From assembly GCA_003024785.1 (NCBI GenBank), contig PUQB01000531.1:62001-126000 (forward strand): a stretch of DNA of 64,000 bases, written 5' to 3'. Of this stretch, positions 12,974-30,100 are shown piece by piece; the first letter of the stretch is position 1; each line of letters begins with the position of its first letter. The translations under genes and the position numbers were made by a program. The notes under the pieces were generated by a model. That model did no database searches, had not been told where the DNA came from, and worked only from the letters and a program-made list of their open reading frames with translations. The DNA comes from Selaginella tamariscina. Taxonomy: Eukaryota; Streptophyta; Lycopodiopsida; Selaginellales; Selaginellaceae.

Positions 12974-13731
12974 AGATGGTGGTGGACGAATTCCAGCGTC
13001 TTCAAGAGGAGAATGAGCAACTCAGGAAGGAGATGCAGGCGTTTCGTCTGCAAGTCGCAATGGTGCAGCAGGAATTGGACAAGGAAAAGGCCGAGTTTCA
13101 GAAGTATAAGGATCAGGAAGAGGTGGATATCAGGAGGATACTCAGGACGTGTTGCTGTGAGGACACAGCAACGAATAAGGAGGGGGCAGTGTTAAAGGTA
13201 AAATATTAGGAGCATAGGACATCTTACTGTGGAGAGAATAAGGGTAGGAAGGTCTGTAGTAAGTATGGAAGGAGGAAAATCCTTACCGAGAGAAAAAGGA
13301 AAAGGAAAAGATGAGTAAGGAAAAGGAGAAGGAAAAGGAAATTTTGGAAAGGAAAAGGATGACATGGCGAGAGGAAGGGTAGTTAAGAAGTAGTTAAGGC
13401 AAAGGAGAGGGTCTCCACAAGAAGTTCCAGCAGGAGAGAGAGAGTCTTAACACTTTGTCTCTTGTATTCATGTTAGTAATGAAGGTGCATATTATAAGAT
13501 CTTGAGTGTGTGTTATGTATACTCTCAATGAATGGATCTAACAAGGCAATAGCCAAAATCCGTTCTTGCCCTTGACTTCGAAGACCAGTCATTGTGGCAT
13601 TAAGAAAGGTGTTTTAATATATACCTTATGGAGAGTTGATGTAAAGATTGGGTGTATCCTTTCTTAAAGGTTAGGAGAAAGGAAACCGATTAAATAGGAA
13701 AAGGTGGGGTTTCCGATTTTCCTGTTTAATA
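12974..13731 (+). mobile_element. Coiled-coil tail, polypurine tract and LTR, unit 2
   Basis: The tail at about 12974-13159 has a well-kept heptad pattern (LQEENEQLRKEMQAFRLQ). The purine tract follows, then the LTR-like block from 13190. Termini match those of unit 1 apart from the last bases. Confidence 0.6.
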
Positions 13732-14944
13732 GTAGCCATGAATCCTTCAAAGTCTTCCATTAATGGGTCGTCACGCTTCAGCAAAGGGGCAACCCAAGCC
13801 CGTGGAGATCCAACTAGTAGGGATGCCAAAAGGCCAACCTTTTATGCATCCGTCGAGTAGCGGCGTGGTTGCATGCGGATCAAAAGCCTAATCTGATTCA
13901 GGAAACCTTGAAAATCAATGCGATTGCCACTGAACTTTTTCGGCATGTTGATATTCGGCTTTGAAGAAGAGTTCAATGGAGAGGAAATCATGGATGCTTA
14001 AGAGAGAGCCTGCGCAGCAGCCTTGGAGGATGCATCAACAGCTGCATGCGTCGCGTTGGTGGAACCTTGTAGATCTATGACCACTTGGCACAAGTGGCCA
14101 GTTCATGAAGCAAAATTTGGTGCTCACATTGAAATTGCTCAAAATCGGCTATGATTTATGAAAGAAAGAAAAAGGAGGAAAACGAAGGAGAAGAACCAAG
14201 AAAAAAAGTAACTGAAAATCAGAGAGTTATGAAAGGAGTTACTATCAAACTGTCAAGTCACAATCCAAGAACAAAGAGGCTTGACTCAAAAGCAAGACAG
14301 GAGCAGGATAGGAATCAGGAGCAAGACAGGAATCAGGAGCAGGACAGGAACCAGGAGCAAGACAGGAATCAGGAGCATGACAGGAACCAGGAGCAAGACA
14401 AAAGCAAGACAAGAACTAGGAGCAAGATAAGGAAAGAACATGAAGTAAGGAACAAGACAAAAACAAGACAACATTGATCGTAAAAAGACTGGTGTTAATA
14501 ATAACTAATTGTACAACAATTAGGTCGGAGCTTTTATATTCACAACTCCAAGAGCTAATCTTGTCATGAGCCTAATCTAGTTATGTGTTAAAAATGGTGA
14601 CCCTTATCCTGTAGGTATATCCTATACTATATCTTATAAGCATATCTTGTAGGTATATATTATAAGCATATCTTATAGGTATATCCTATAGGCATATCTT
14701 GTATTCTGTATCTAAATCTTGCATCCTGTATCAGATCGTGACAATATCCACATGTACAAGTGCATGTGCACATATTATTATTATTAACATAGTGGATTTT
14801 GATACCTGCAGAATTGATTTTAATATGGACCACTGGAGGGTTGTATATAAGTTAGAATTTTTGGTTAATATAATATACACATTTCTATAATCCGAACTCT
14901 CACAACATTAAAATAAAAACAAATGCACAAATTTATGTAGATTA
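13732..14944. mobile_element. Gag fragment and minisatellite leader, unit 2
   Basis: Minus-strand gag remnant (about 13732-14155), then the purine-rich tract and the CAGGAGCAAGACAGGAAT minisatellite (about 14290-14400), then the TATCC-type repeat and the ATT repeat up to the SDR 3' end. Confidence 0.6.
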
Positions 14945-16232
<1,288 letters not shown>

Positions 16233-17158
16233 CGATCTAATACATTCACACATCACACATGAATTTAAGTTACACTAAAACTGGTCAACGGTCAACCACA
16301 GTCAACAATTAATTAACATGTATAGCTACATAAGTTAAACTATCTTATGCTTCTTTCACAGCTATTTCTACAAACTAATATATATATATATATATTTATT
16401 TATAATTTTTAAAAGTAAATCAGAATAGAAATCATTATTAAAAAGAAAATATGAAATAGAATGTTTTGATATAACGATTCTGAAATCTAATACGGAGTTC
16501 TATATATATGATATATATAAGGAAAATAAATAGCTTGCCTTAGCTGAATCCTCACGATAACCGAGCAACTAGTGTAAATCTGTCGATACACAAACAGAAT
16601 GACGATACCTATCTAGAAAGTTAAACAGTGTAAAATTAACAAAGGTCGGAGCTCAAACCCTTTCTTTAGCGTTTATAATTTAAGTAATATAAGATATATG
16701 CGTTTAAATAACTATTCATTCTTTATTTGTGAGAGTTCGGAACAAAGAATGAATATATTTGTGAAAGCTCGGAGTACAGTGTGTATAACCCTATATATCC
16801 TCAAGACATTGTGCATGTGCAACACTTGAATCATTTCGTACAACGACTTAAAAACAAGTTGTGCAGCATCTGGATTCACCCATGCATCCCCTTAATGTTC
16901 CTCCATATCAAGTCCATATAGTAGATAACCACCTTTTATTCTTCTATAGAGAAGGATGGTGTAAGGTCCAATTGCATATATTAATAAGATTTTAATAACC
17001 GTAGGATTGTTTTAATTTGGACCATTAACTTTGTATTCAACTTTATAAATTTGTGCTGCAACACTTAATATGGTTCCTTCCATTGAGCAAAAAGACTGGT
17101 CACATCACATATTGTAATCTTAGTAAAATGAATCAACACTAGATCATCCATATTGTAT
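16233..17158. repeat. B-type SDR upstream flank
   Basis: Matches the flank of copy 1 but lacks the 52-bp hairpin, and carries the 240-bp segment (16797-17032) in reverse orientation. No gene is seen. Confidence 0.7.
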
Positions 17159-20100
17159 TTTATAGATGAATGATTATAAGAGTTGTAGCGTTGTTGTTGT
17201 CCACTTGTATGTGGCCCAAGTGTTTTGTAAACTCCATTTGGACCATGGAATGCTCTTCAAATACCTATCCCAACACAGCTCATGACAAGTACAAAGGTAG
17301 GCCCAACTTCATCGATAACACTGGGTTATAACCATATAAGAGCTTATATGGTGAAGTACAAATGGAACTATGTACTTTAGTGACATAAACTATTGGAGAG
17401 ACGTCAAATAACCATCTCAATTCAAATGTTAAAGTTTACATACTTCACAATTAAAGTTTCGATGAGTTGCACCAAATCATTTGTTTAAGGATGATAAGCA
17501 CTTGTAAAAGTGTGACGTATCCCCAGCCGAGCGTCAAGACATGAAATGCCTAAGCCGTAAATGCAGGACCATTGAATCCGTATGCTGGAACACTCAATTC
17601 AGGAGGAAGTGGCCAACAATAGAAGCAACTGCACTAGCAAGAGCACCAATTTTTTCAACAAGTTAGGTATCAAATGCAATAATAATGTACTTGTTGCTAA
17701 TAGTTGACCATGGAAAAGTTCCATTAAGTCAAATGCCATCAACTCAAATAAAGGAGAAACTGCAATTGATCTCATAGTCCTTCTAAAGTATAAGGGAGAG
17801 TATTGCGAGTTTGGTACCACACACAACTATGCACATACTGGATTACATCTCCTTCGTAATTCTGGCCAATAAAAAAATATGTGTAACTTCTCAATCACAC
17901 AATGATGTCCCATGTGCCCACCAAGAACATGAAATTCATGGTAAATGTGGAGGACGGCTAATGTATGCAATGGGATGATGTTGACCAAGCACACTCATAC
18001 TCTCTTAAATCAACATGCACATTCTCGGGCCATTCCCTTAGCCGTCAACCCACAGTATATGGTGACCTCGCTCTCTATTGCGGTCAGCTTTGCTTCAGGG
18101 CGGCGATGGTCGCATCCCTTAACGTGGTCACTCTCCGTAGCCTCGCCTCAAACCCTGCATGTTGCTCCTGAATCTGCTTAAGCTAGACCTCTAGCTCCTG
18201 AGTCCGCTCTTGCAGCATTGCAACTCCTATTCCCTTACTGCGAGGAGTTGTGCATGTAGTTGGGTGTGCACTTCTAACTCCACGGTGGTCTGTGGTGAGC
18301 CTTGCGGGGCTCGACCGGCCGATTCCTCGAGTGGCTGAAGTGGCCTTTGATGTGGGTTTCGTCGAGGTGGACGTAAGAGTAGCTTCGAGCTAGTGGTGGA
18401 CTTCTTTGGTCGTTGCCAGCTCTTGGTGGACCAATACAGCTCTTCTTTGGTCGTTGCCAACTCTTGGTGGACCTTCGTGAGCTTTGCCTCACGTCGCTCG
18501 AGTTCGAAGCCAAGCTCAAAAACTTGCCATTCTCTTTCCGTTGTGGCTTGCTCATGGTCTCGTTCGAGTTGATCGTGGAGCCTCTGGAGGCTGTCGTACT
18601 TGCTCTGTAGTTGGTCTAAGCGGTTGGTTATCTGTTGGCATGCTTCTTTTGCTTGCTTCCTCCGGTCTCCGATAGTCGAACCCCCTTGAGAAGCTGTTTC
18701 GAATCCTTTTGAGCTGTCTAGCAGCGGTTGTGAGCTCTGTTACTATAGCTTCATGTTCTGCAGACACTTCATGGAGGTCCAAGTCGTTGTATACTACTAC
18801 TGCCTTCTTGATTCGATCAAAGGCCTTGGATAGTTTGAGATGCGCTGTGGTGGCCCATTGCCCTTGGCATTGTAGTGCCGATAAGCTCCACCCAGCACGT
18901 TGCCTGTATCTCCCTTGCTGCTCGGGTTGGCGGCCTGTGATGGACCGGTTGGACACTCTCTTGGGCTCTACGGCCCTTGTACCAATGGTATTCTAGGAGG
19001 CTTTCGAACTACCGGTGTGGCCTCCATGGCTGGGCCTTCGATCCTTTCCCCGTGGTTCCTTTCCCCCAGCCTGCTCTGTGGGGAGTCTTCTTTTGCCTGC
19101 TTCTGATGACTCTAGCACGGCCGATTGCTTTCCTTTGTTGGTTCGATTGATGTCTGCTTGCTCTCCTCTTCCCAAGCCTCCGGTGGTGTCCAAATAGAAT
19201 TGCGTCGGTAGGGGAATCGGGTTCGGCTAATGATCCAGGCGAGCATCACGCTAAGGTGGCCAGTCATGGTGAGCCTCCATTCTGTCCCTTTTGGATCCCA
19301 TTTATGCCTCGAGTTAGGGTCGGGATCATATAGTGCCTGAGGCAATTCGTCTAGTCCATGACGACTCCTTCCTAGGCACTGCACAAGGCATTCGCCAGTC
19401 ACATGGCGACGCGCTTCTCCATTCTTTTGGTGAATATGAAAGTTGTGAGTGCTAGGAACTCGTCCACGTTGTCCCCTTCTTGTATGGAGAATTTGGACAT
19501 TGCTATCTCGTCCCGGTTAGCGGAGAATCACTGGCATTTGGGCTCCTCTAACTCTTCCAGGGGTACACCGTTCTCTGGTAGACTGAACATGGCAGCCAAC
19601 TGGTTCAGGTTAATGCAGAAGTACGCCGAGCCACCCAATCTAAATTGTAGATCTGCTCGCTTGGTTTTCCTTCAATTGTACCATCTGGATGAATTGATTG
19701 GCTCGCTCGGTGAATTCGGGCTTCCCCACTTCTCCCACAGGGCCTCATAGAGTCTGAGTAGCTGCATCTGTTTTTGAACCCTTTGGACATCGAATTGATT
19801 GATCAATTCCCTAAACCTGGAGAACCTGGGAGACACGAGTTCCTTGATCCTATCCTGGCCCTCGTACAACACCCGAACCTGCTAGATGGCCACCAACTTG
19901 TTCTGCTTGGTCCACTCCATCCTCTTGATGCTGAGGAGTAGTCAGACTATCTTACGGGGGGTGAGCGTGTCCTCGTTCACCCATGTTGTCCCTATTAGGA
20001 TGGTGCGAACGTGGTGGCCTACCTCATCTGATACAACTAATGCGTCTACCCATGCGCCATAACAGGTATTAATGGTGCCGCCTGCCATTATTACCCAGTT

Positions 20101-22400
20101 TTACATGCTCACGTGTGTGGTCCACCCAGGTGGATCATGTGACCTTGTGAGCTGGCCACACATGCGAAACTAGGATACTGGCTCCCCCATTGGGTGCCCC
20201 TTCCTTCCGCTCTTAATGCCGCTACTTTGGTCGCTCCTTTTCCCCGATGGGCCGTGGGGTTCACCTTCTTTACACGATTCTCTTGAGCGGGAATTTTGCC
20301 GGGTGGATGTACGGCTTGAAGTGATTGCCGTTAACCTTCTATTGTAACGCTGCTTGTTGGCTCCCAATTGAACCGTACCATTGTTGAAGATTTCCAGTAC
20401 CTCATATGGTCCTTTCCATCCTAGCTAGAACTTGCCCTTTCAGAATATTTACGGCTTCTTGTACCACCATACCCACTAGCTTGGTGCATAATCTTAAAGT
20501 TTCTTTTTTCTTTTCTTTGCTTGTTTGGTCTACTATTGGCGGTTCTTTCTCGTCAGCTACGCCAAGAATTGCACCTCGTCCAGTTGTTCCGGTTGCTCCA
20601 GTCTTTTCCGTGTATCCATCAGTTTGTCCGTGATCCTGTGGTCTAGGCTTGTCTATAAGCTGGTATGGTGAACTCCCATGGCATGATGGCCTCTAGGCCA
20701 TAGGCTAGATGGAAGGGTGTTGCTCCTGTTGTGGTTTTGAATGTCGTCCGGTATGCCCATAATACCGATGGTAGCATTTCCTCCCATTGCCTGGGCAGAG
20801 CTTCTTCAAGATGGTGACCAGTATCTTGTTTGTAGATTCGGCCTGTCCATTTCCCTGTGAGTAGTAGGTTGTTGACGTGCGATGCTTGATGATGAATGTG
20901 CTGACCAATTCCCAAACAGTCTCATTGATGAAGTGGCTCCCCTGGTCTAATACCAACTCCAGTGGGTAGCCGAACCTTGTTAGGATGTTTGTATAGATAA
21001 ACCTTGTTGTTTGCAATGCCGTTGCCTCTCTGAGTGCCTTCGCCTCTACTCACTTTGTGGCATAGTTTGTTGTCCATATTGTACCTGAAGTGTGTCGTGT
21101 GGGCCCTTGGGTTGATTGGCCCCACAAAGTCCAAGCCCCACTTCTCAAACGCCACCATTCATGTTGAGGGGTGACTCTATGCCTTGGCCTACCATGGATT
21201 TGCCTATCCACTGACAGTCAATGCAGCTTCTTGCTACTTTGGTGGCATCCTGGAAGATTGTTGGCCACCAAAGGATTTTTCTGGCCGTTTTGTCCCCCCT
21301 GAGGTGTCTTGTCCTCAGTCCTGCATGAGTTTTGTTGACAGTCTCGGGGATTTCCCATGCCAGGGGGCATTTATGGAGTATGTCGTCTCTTCCCAGCTTG
21401 TATAGCTGATCCTTGATCAGCTAGAACGGTAAGCACCTATGGGCGAGGCTTTGTCTATGTGTTGCTAATGTTCTTGGGGGTCTGCTTAACTCATCGATGA
21501 GGTAGCGTTATATTGGCTGCTACCATGCTGGGATGTCTGCGCCGGCTGCCGACTAGGTGGTTTGTGGTGAGGTGCCTTGTTCGACAATTGCTTTGAAGAG
21601 GTCAATGTCAAGTATGTTGAGCAAGGTCGGCTTCGGGTGGTTGACCGCTCGGTATTCGGGAGAGGAGATCCAGTGATACATGCAGCTTACCTGCTTTATG
21701 GACCTCAGTGAACTTGAAACCCTGTAGGAGAAGTATCCACCGAGCCAGCTGCCCAGTGAGCTGTGGTTTGTTTACAAGGTAGAGTAATGCATGATGATCC
21801 ACGATCAATATGAAGTGGTTACCTAGGAGGTAGTGGCAGAACTTAGATACTCTGTAGATGACCGCCAGGCATTCTTTGTCAGTCACCGAGAAGTTGCATT
21901 TGGCTGGCATCATGAGTCAGCTCCCGTATGCTATGGGTCGGAGCATCTTCCTGTCGTCCTCATGGGACATGACTATACCTGCTGCCACGCTGGAGCCATC
22001 TATCTGCAAGTGGAACTGTCGATTCCAATTTAGTGGGATGAAGATCACTTGATGTCCTCGAATACTGCATGTCGGTTGGTAGTCCATTCATACAGCGTTT
22101 CCTTACTGATTAATTTCGTCATTGACTGGGCCCTATCGGCATATTGTCGGATGTGGTCGTTGGGGACTCCGCAAGTTAGATGTGGTGCTTCTTAGGAAGC
22201 CTCGGTGGTCGCCTGGATGCTGTGGATAGCGTCCAACTCCGGGGGTCCGAACTGGCAAGCCGATCTTACCTGGGGAGTACTGGAAGGTGCTGAATGGCCT
22301 TTACCGGACGCCGCGAGGGTCCATGTACAGGGGTGGGGAAGTTCTCCTAGGTCTCGCTGTGGTGGTTGGCAGAGTGCATTGCTCAGCCTAGGAGTGGGAC
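17159..22400 (-). mobile_element. Gypsy integrase fragment plus long-form gypsy body, unit 3 (fossil)
   Basis: Second-family integrase remnant (about 17159-17985), then the long body: coiled-coil and gag-like region (about 17990-19960), integrase C-terminus and core (about 20280-21420), RNase H (about 21610-22050) and the end of RT (to about 22400), all minus strand. This long form follows B-type SDR copies. Broken in many places. Confidence 0.75.
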
Positions 22401-23581
22401 AAGCGGGGAATCATCGATAAGAAGGTGAATAGAAGGAGTATGCATATATATATATTTATAATGTGCCTGAGTACAAACTATCTCCGACAGGGGAGCAAGA
22501 TACAAGACACAAAGTTGACTCCAAAAAGGCCCCGACCCACTACCAGCCTTCCTGCTTATATAGTGGGTCACCTAGCGCTAGACCCTAGGTACAGGTGGTG
22601 CTTTCTTACTGGTCTGCCACCCTTTGACAAGTCCTGTCTGTCTCATTTATGCGCCTCCCTCACGCGTGCTGTCCTGCGTACCCTGGTAGTTGGTCTGGAT
22701 GATTGGATCTACGCTCGGTTATGGTGCTGCCTGACATCTGTCGTCATCAGTCCGTACTTGCGATACCTTCCTTATCCAGCGCTTCGTCCCGTCGCTTGTT
22801 CGCGCCGGCTGGTAGAGCGTGAGATGAGAGCCAGCAAACTGCTACTATTCTGTCAATGGTGGTGGACGAATTCCAGTGTCTTCAAGAGGAGAATGAGCAA
22901 CTCAGGAAGGAGACGCAGGCGTTTCGTCTGCAAGTCGCAATGGTGTGTAGGAATTGGACAAGGAAAAGGCCGAGTTTCAGAAGTATAAGGATCAGGAAGA
23001 GGTGGAATATCAGGAGGATACTCAGGACGTGTTGCTGTGAGGACACAGCAACGAATAAGGAGGGGGCAGTGTTAAAGGTAAAATATTAGGAGCATAGGAC
23101 ATCCTACTGTGGAGAGAATAAGGGTAGGAAGGTCTGTAGTAAGTATGGAAGGAGGAAAATCCTTACCGAGAGAAAAAGAAAAAGGAAAAGTGAGTAAGGA
23201 AAAGGAGAAGGAAAAGGAAATTTCGGAAAGGAAAAGGATGACGTGGCGAGAGGAAGGGTAGTTAAGGAGTAGTTAGGGCAAGGGAGAGGGTCTCCACAAG
23301 AAGTTCCAACAGGAGAGAGAGAGTCTTCACACTTTGTCTCTTGTATTCATGTTAGTAATGAAGGTGTGATGTGTGTTATGTATACTCTCAATGAATGGAT
23401 CTAACAAGGCAATAGCCAAAATCCGTTCTTGCCCTTGACTTCGAAGACCAGTCATTGTGGCATTAAGAAGGTGTTTTAATATATACTTATGGAGAGTTTG
23501 GGTGTATCCTTTCTTAAAGGTTAGGAGAAAGGAAACCGATTAAACAGGAAAATGTGGGGTTTCCGATTTTCCTGTTTAACA
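22401..23581. mobile_element. LTR-like segment, coiled-coil tail and LTR, unit 3
   Basis: LTR-like segment with TATA box (about 22401-22855), plus-strand coiled-coil tail (about 22856-23040), polypurine tract, then the LTR-like block 23070-23581 with TGTTAAA and TTTAACA ends. Confidence 0.6.
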
Positions 23582-24836
23582 GTAGCCATGAATCCTTCAA
23601 AGTCTTCCATTAATGGGTCGTCACGCTTCAGCAAAGGGGCAACCCAAGCCCGTGGAGATCCAACTAGTAGGGATGCCAAAAGGCCAACCTTTTATGCATC
23701 CGTCGAGTAGCGGCGTGGTTGCATGCGGATCAAAAGCCTGATCTGATTCAGGAAACCTTGAAAATCGGCGTGATTGCCACTGAACTTTTTCGGCATGTTG
23801 ATATTCGGCTTTGAAGAAGAGTTCAATGGAGAGGAAATCATGGATGTTTAAGAGAGAGCATGTGTAGCAGCCTTGGAAGATGCATCAACAGCTGCATGCG
23901 TCGCGTTGGTGGAACCTTGTAGATCTGTGACCACTTGGCGCAAAGTGGCCAGTTCATGAAGCAAAATTTGGTGCTCACATTGAAATTGCTCAAAATCGGC
24001 TATGATTTATGAAAGAAAGAAAAAGGAGGAAAACGAAGGAGAAGAACCAAGAAAAAAAGTAACTGAAAATCAGAGAGTTATGAAAGGAGTTACTATCAAA
24101 CTGTCAAGTCACAATCCAAGAACAAGGAGGCTTGACTCAGAAGCAAGACAAGAACTAAGAACAAGACAGGAGCAGGACAAGAATCAGGAGCAAGACAGGA
24201 GCAAGACAGGAATCAGGAGCAGACAGGAATCAGGAGCAAGACAGGAGCACGACAGGAATCAGGAGCAAGACAGGAGCAGGACAGGAACCAAGAGCAAGAC
24301 AAGAACTAGGAGCAAGATAAGGAAAGAACATTAAGCAAGGAGCAAGACAAGAACAAGACAAGATTAATCATAGAAAGACTGGTGTTAATAGTAACTAATT
24401 ATACAACAATTAGGTTGGAGCTTTTATGTTCACAACTCCAAGAGCTAATCTTGTCATGAGCCTAATCTAGTCATGTGCTAAAAATGGTGACCCTTATCCT
24501 GTAGGTATATCCTGTAGTATATCTTATAAGCATATCTTGTAGGTATATCTTATAAGCATATCTTATAGATATATCCTATAGGCATATCCTGTATTCTGTA
24601 TCTGAATCTTGCATCCTGTATCAGATCGTGACAATATCCACATGTACAACTGCATGTGCACATATTATTATTATTATTAGCATAGTGGATTTTGATACCT
24701 GCAGAATTGATTTTAATATGGACCACTGGAGGGTTGTATATAAGTTAGAATTTTGGTTAATATAATATACACATTTCTATAATCCGAACTCTCACAACAT
24801 TAAAATAAAAACAAATGCACAAATTTATGTAGATTA
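23582..24836. mobile_element. Gag fragment and minisatellite leader, unit 3
   Basis: Minus-strand gag remnant (about 23582-24005), purine-rich tract, CAGGAGCAAGACAGGAAT minisatellite (about 24160-24300), then the TATCC-type and ATT repeats. Confidence 0.6.
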
Positions 24837-26117
<1,281 letters not shown>

Positions 26118-27124
26118 CGATCTAATACATTCACACATCACACATGAATTTAAGTTAAAAGTCCACTAAAACTGGTCAACGGTCAACCACAGTCAACAAT
26201 TAATTAACATGTATAGCTACATAAGTTAAACTATCTTATGCTTCTTTCACAGCTATTTCTACAAACTAATATATATAATATATTAATATATATTTATATA
26301 TATTATATTATATTTATTTATTTATAATTTTTAAAGTAAATCAGAATAGAAATCATTATTAAAATGATATAACGATTCTGAAATCTAATACGGAGTTCTA
26401 TATATATGATATATTAAGGAAAATAAATAGCTTGCCTTAGCTGAATCCTCACGATAACCGAGCAACTAGTGTAAATCTGTCGATACACAAACAGAATGAC
26501 GATACCTATCTAGAAAGTTAAACAGTGTAAAATTAACAAAGGTCGGAGGCTCAAACCCTTTCTTTAGCGTTTATAATTTAAGTAATATAAGATGTAAGGT
26601 AACCTACGTATTTACCGTAGTTATAAATACGTAGGTTACCTTACAAAGATATATGCGTTTAAATAACTATTCATTCTTTATTTGTGAGAGTTCGGAACAA
26701 AGAATGAATATATTTGTGAAAGCTCGGAGTACAGTGTGTATAACTCTATATTATATATAAAAGTTAATGGTCCAAATTAAAACCAATCCTACCGTTATTA
26801 AAATCTTATTAATATATGCAATTGGACCTTACACCATCCTTCTCTATAGAAGAATAAAAGGTGGTTATCTACTATATGGACTTGAATATGGAGGAACATT
26901 AAGGGGATGCATGGGTGAATCCATATGCTGCACAACTTGTTTTTAAGTCCATTGTACGAAATGATTCAAGTGGTGCACATGCACAATCTCTTGAGGATCA
27001 GGTTGAATGTTGTATTGAACTTTATAAATTTGTGCTGCAACACTTAATATGGTTCCTTCCATTGAGCAAAAAGACTGTTGGTCACATCACATATTGTAAT
27101 CTTAGTAAAATGAATCAACACTAA
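26118..27124. repeat. A-type SDR upstream flank with hairpin
   Basis: Holds the GTCAA-rich upstream block, an expanded TATA tract (about 26270-26325), the 52-bp hairpin (26594-26645, arms perfect here) and the 240-bp segment in A orientation. The short open frame at 26915-27124 overlaps this repeat and is not taken as a gene. Confidence 0.7.
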
Positions 27125-30100
27125 ATCATCCACATTGTATTTTATAGATGAATGATTATAAGAGTTGTAGCGTTGTTGTTGTCCACTTGTATGTGGCCCA
27201 AGTGTTTTGTAAACTCCATTTGGACCATGGAAGAATGCTCTTCAAATACCTATCCCAGCAGCAGCTCATGGCAAGTACAAAGGTAGGCCCAACTTCATCA
27301 ATAACACTGGGGTTATAACCATATAAGAGCTTATATGGTGAAGTACAAATGGAACTATGTACTTTAGTGACATAAACATACTGGAGAGACGTCAAATAAC
27401 CATCTCAATTCAAATGTTAAAAGTTTACATACTTCACAATTAAAGTTTCGATGAGTTGCACCAAATCATTTGTTTAAGGATGATAAGCATTGTAAAAGTG
27501 TGACGTATCCCCAGCCGACGTTAAGACATGAAATGCCTAAGCCGTAAATGCAGGACCATTGAATCCGTATGCTGGAACACTATCTAATTCAGGAGGAAGT
27601 GGCCAACAATAGAAGCAACTGCACTAGCAAGAGCACAATTTCTATTCAACAAGTTAGGTATCAAATGCAATAATAATGTACTTGTTGCTAATAGTTGACT
27701 ATGGAAAAGGTTCCATTAAGTCAAATGCCATCAACTCAAATAAAGGAGAAACTGCAATTGACCAAGTCCTTCTAAAGTATAAGGGAGAGTATTGCGAGTT
27801 TGGTACCACACACAACTATGCACATACTGGATTACATCTCTTCGTAATTCTGGCCAATAAAAAAATATGTGTAACTTCTCAATCACACAATGATGTCCCA
27901 TGTGCCCACCAAGAACATGAGATTCATGGTAAATGTGGAGGACGGCTAATGTATGCAATGGGATGATGTTGACCAAGCACACTCATACTCTCTTAAATCA
28001 ACATGCACATTCTCGGGCCATTCCCTTAGCCGTCAACCCCACGTATATGGTGACCTCGCTCTCTATTGCGGTCAGCTTTGCTTCAGGGCGGCGATGGTCG
28101 CATCCCTTAACGTGGTCACTCTCCGTAGCCTCGCCTCAAACCCTGCATGTTGCTCCTGAATCTGCTTAAGCTAGACCTCTAGCTCTTGAGTCCGCTCTTG
28201 CAGCATTGCAACTCCTATTCCCTTACTGCGAGGAGTTGTGCATGTAGTTGGGTGCACTTCTAACTCCATGGTGGTATGTGGTGAGCCTTGCGGGCCTCGA
28301 CCGGCTGACATTCCTCGAGTGGCTGAAGTGGCCTTTGATGTGGGTTTCGCCGAGGTGGATAAGAGTAGCTTCGAGCTAGTTGGTGGACTTCTTTGGTCGT
28401 TGCCAGCTCTTGGTGGACCAATACAGCTCTTCTTTGGTCGTTGCCAACTCTTGGTGGACCTTCGTGAGCTTTGCCTCACGTCGCTCGAGTTCGAGCCAAG
28501 CTCAAAAACTTGCCATTCTCTTTCCGTTGTGGCTTGCTCATGGTCTCGTTCGAGTTGATCGTGGAGCCTCTGGAGGCTGTCGTACTTGCTCTGTAGTTGG
28601 TCTAAGCGGTTGGTTATCTGTTGGCATGCTTCTTTTGCTTGCTTCCTCCCGGTCTCCGATAGTCGAACCCCCTTGAGAAGCTGTTTCGAATCCTTTTGAG
28701 CTGTCTAGCAGCAGGTTGTGAGCTCTGTTACTATAGCATTATGTTCTGCAGACACTTCATGGAGGTCCAAGTCGTTGTATACTACTACTGCCTTCTTGAT
28801 TCGATCAAAGGCCTTGGATAGTTTGAGATGCGCTGTGGTGGCCCATTGCCCCTTGGCATTGTAGTGCCGATAAGCTCCACCCAGCACGTTGCCTGTATCT
28901 CCCTTGCTGCTCGGGTTGGCGGCCTGTGATGGACCGGTTGGACACTCTCTTGGGCTCTACGGCCCTTGTACCAGTGGTATTCTGAGGCTTTCGAAACTAT
29001 CGGTGTGGCCTCCATGGCTGGGCCTTCGATCCTTTCCCCGTGGTTCCTTTCCCCAGCCTGCTCTGGTGGGGAGTCTTCTTTTGCCTGCTTCCGTGATGAC
29101 TCTAGCACGGCCGATTGCTTTCCTTTGTTGGTTCGATTGATGTCTGCTTGCTCTCCTCTTCCCAAGCCTCCGGTGGTGTCCAAATAGAATTGCGCGGTAG
29201 GGGAATCAGGGTTCGGCTAATGATCCAGGCGAGCATCACGCTAAGGTGGCTAGTCATGGTGAGCCTCCATTCTGTTCCCTTTTGGATCCCATTTATGCCT
29301 CGAGTTAGGGTCGGGATCATATAGTGCCTGAGGCAATTCGTCTAGTCCATGACGACTCCTTCCTAGGCACTGCACAAGGCATTCGCCAGTCACATGGCGA
29401 CGCGCTTCTCCATTCTTTGGTGAATATGAAAGTTGTGAGTGCTAGGAACTCGTCCACGTTGTCCCCTTCTTGTATGGAGAATTTGGACATTGCTATCTCG
29501 TCCCGGTTAGCGGAGAATCACTGGCATTTGGGCTCCTCTAACTCTTCCAGGGGTACACCGTTCTCTGGTAGACTGAACATGGCAGCCAACTGGTTCAGGT
29601 TAATGCAGAAGTATGCCGAGCCACCCAATCTAAATTGTAGATCTGCTCGCTTGGTTTTCCTTCAATTGTACCATCTGGATGAATTGATTGGCTCGCTCGG
29701 TGAATTCGGGCTTCCCACTTCTCCCCACAGGGCTTCATAGAGTCTGAGTAGCTGCATCTGTTTTTGAACCCTTTGGACATCGAATTGATTGATCAATTCC
29801 CTAAACCTGGAGAACCTGGGAACACGAGTTCCTATCCTATCCTGGCCCTCGTACAACACCCGAACCTGCTAGATGGCCACCAACTTGTTCTGCTTGGTCC
29901 ACTCCATCCTCTTGATGCTGAGGAGTAGTCAGACTATCTTACGGGGGTGAGCGTGTCCTCGTTCACCCATGTTGTCCCTATTAGGATGGTGCGAACGTGG
30001 TGGCCTACCTCATCTGATACAATTAATGCGTCTACCCATGCGCCATAACAAGGTATTAATGGTGCCGCCTACCATTATTACCAGTTTTACATGCTCACGT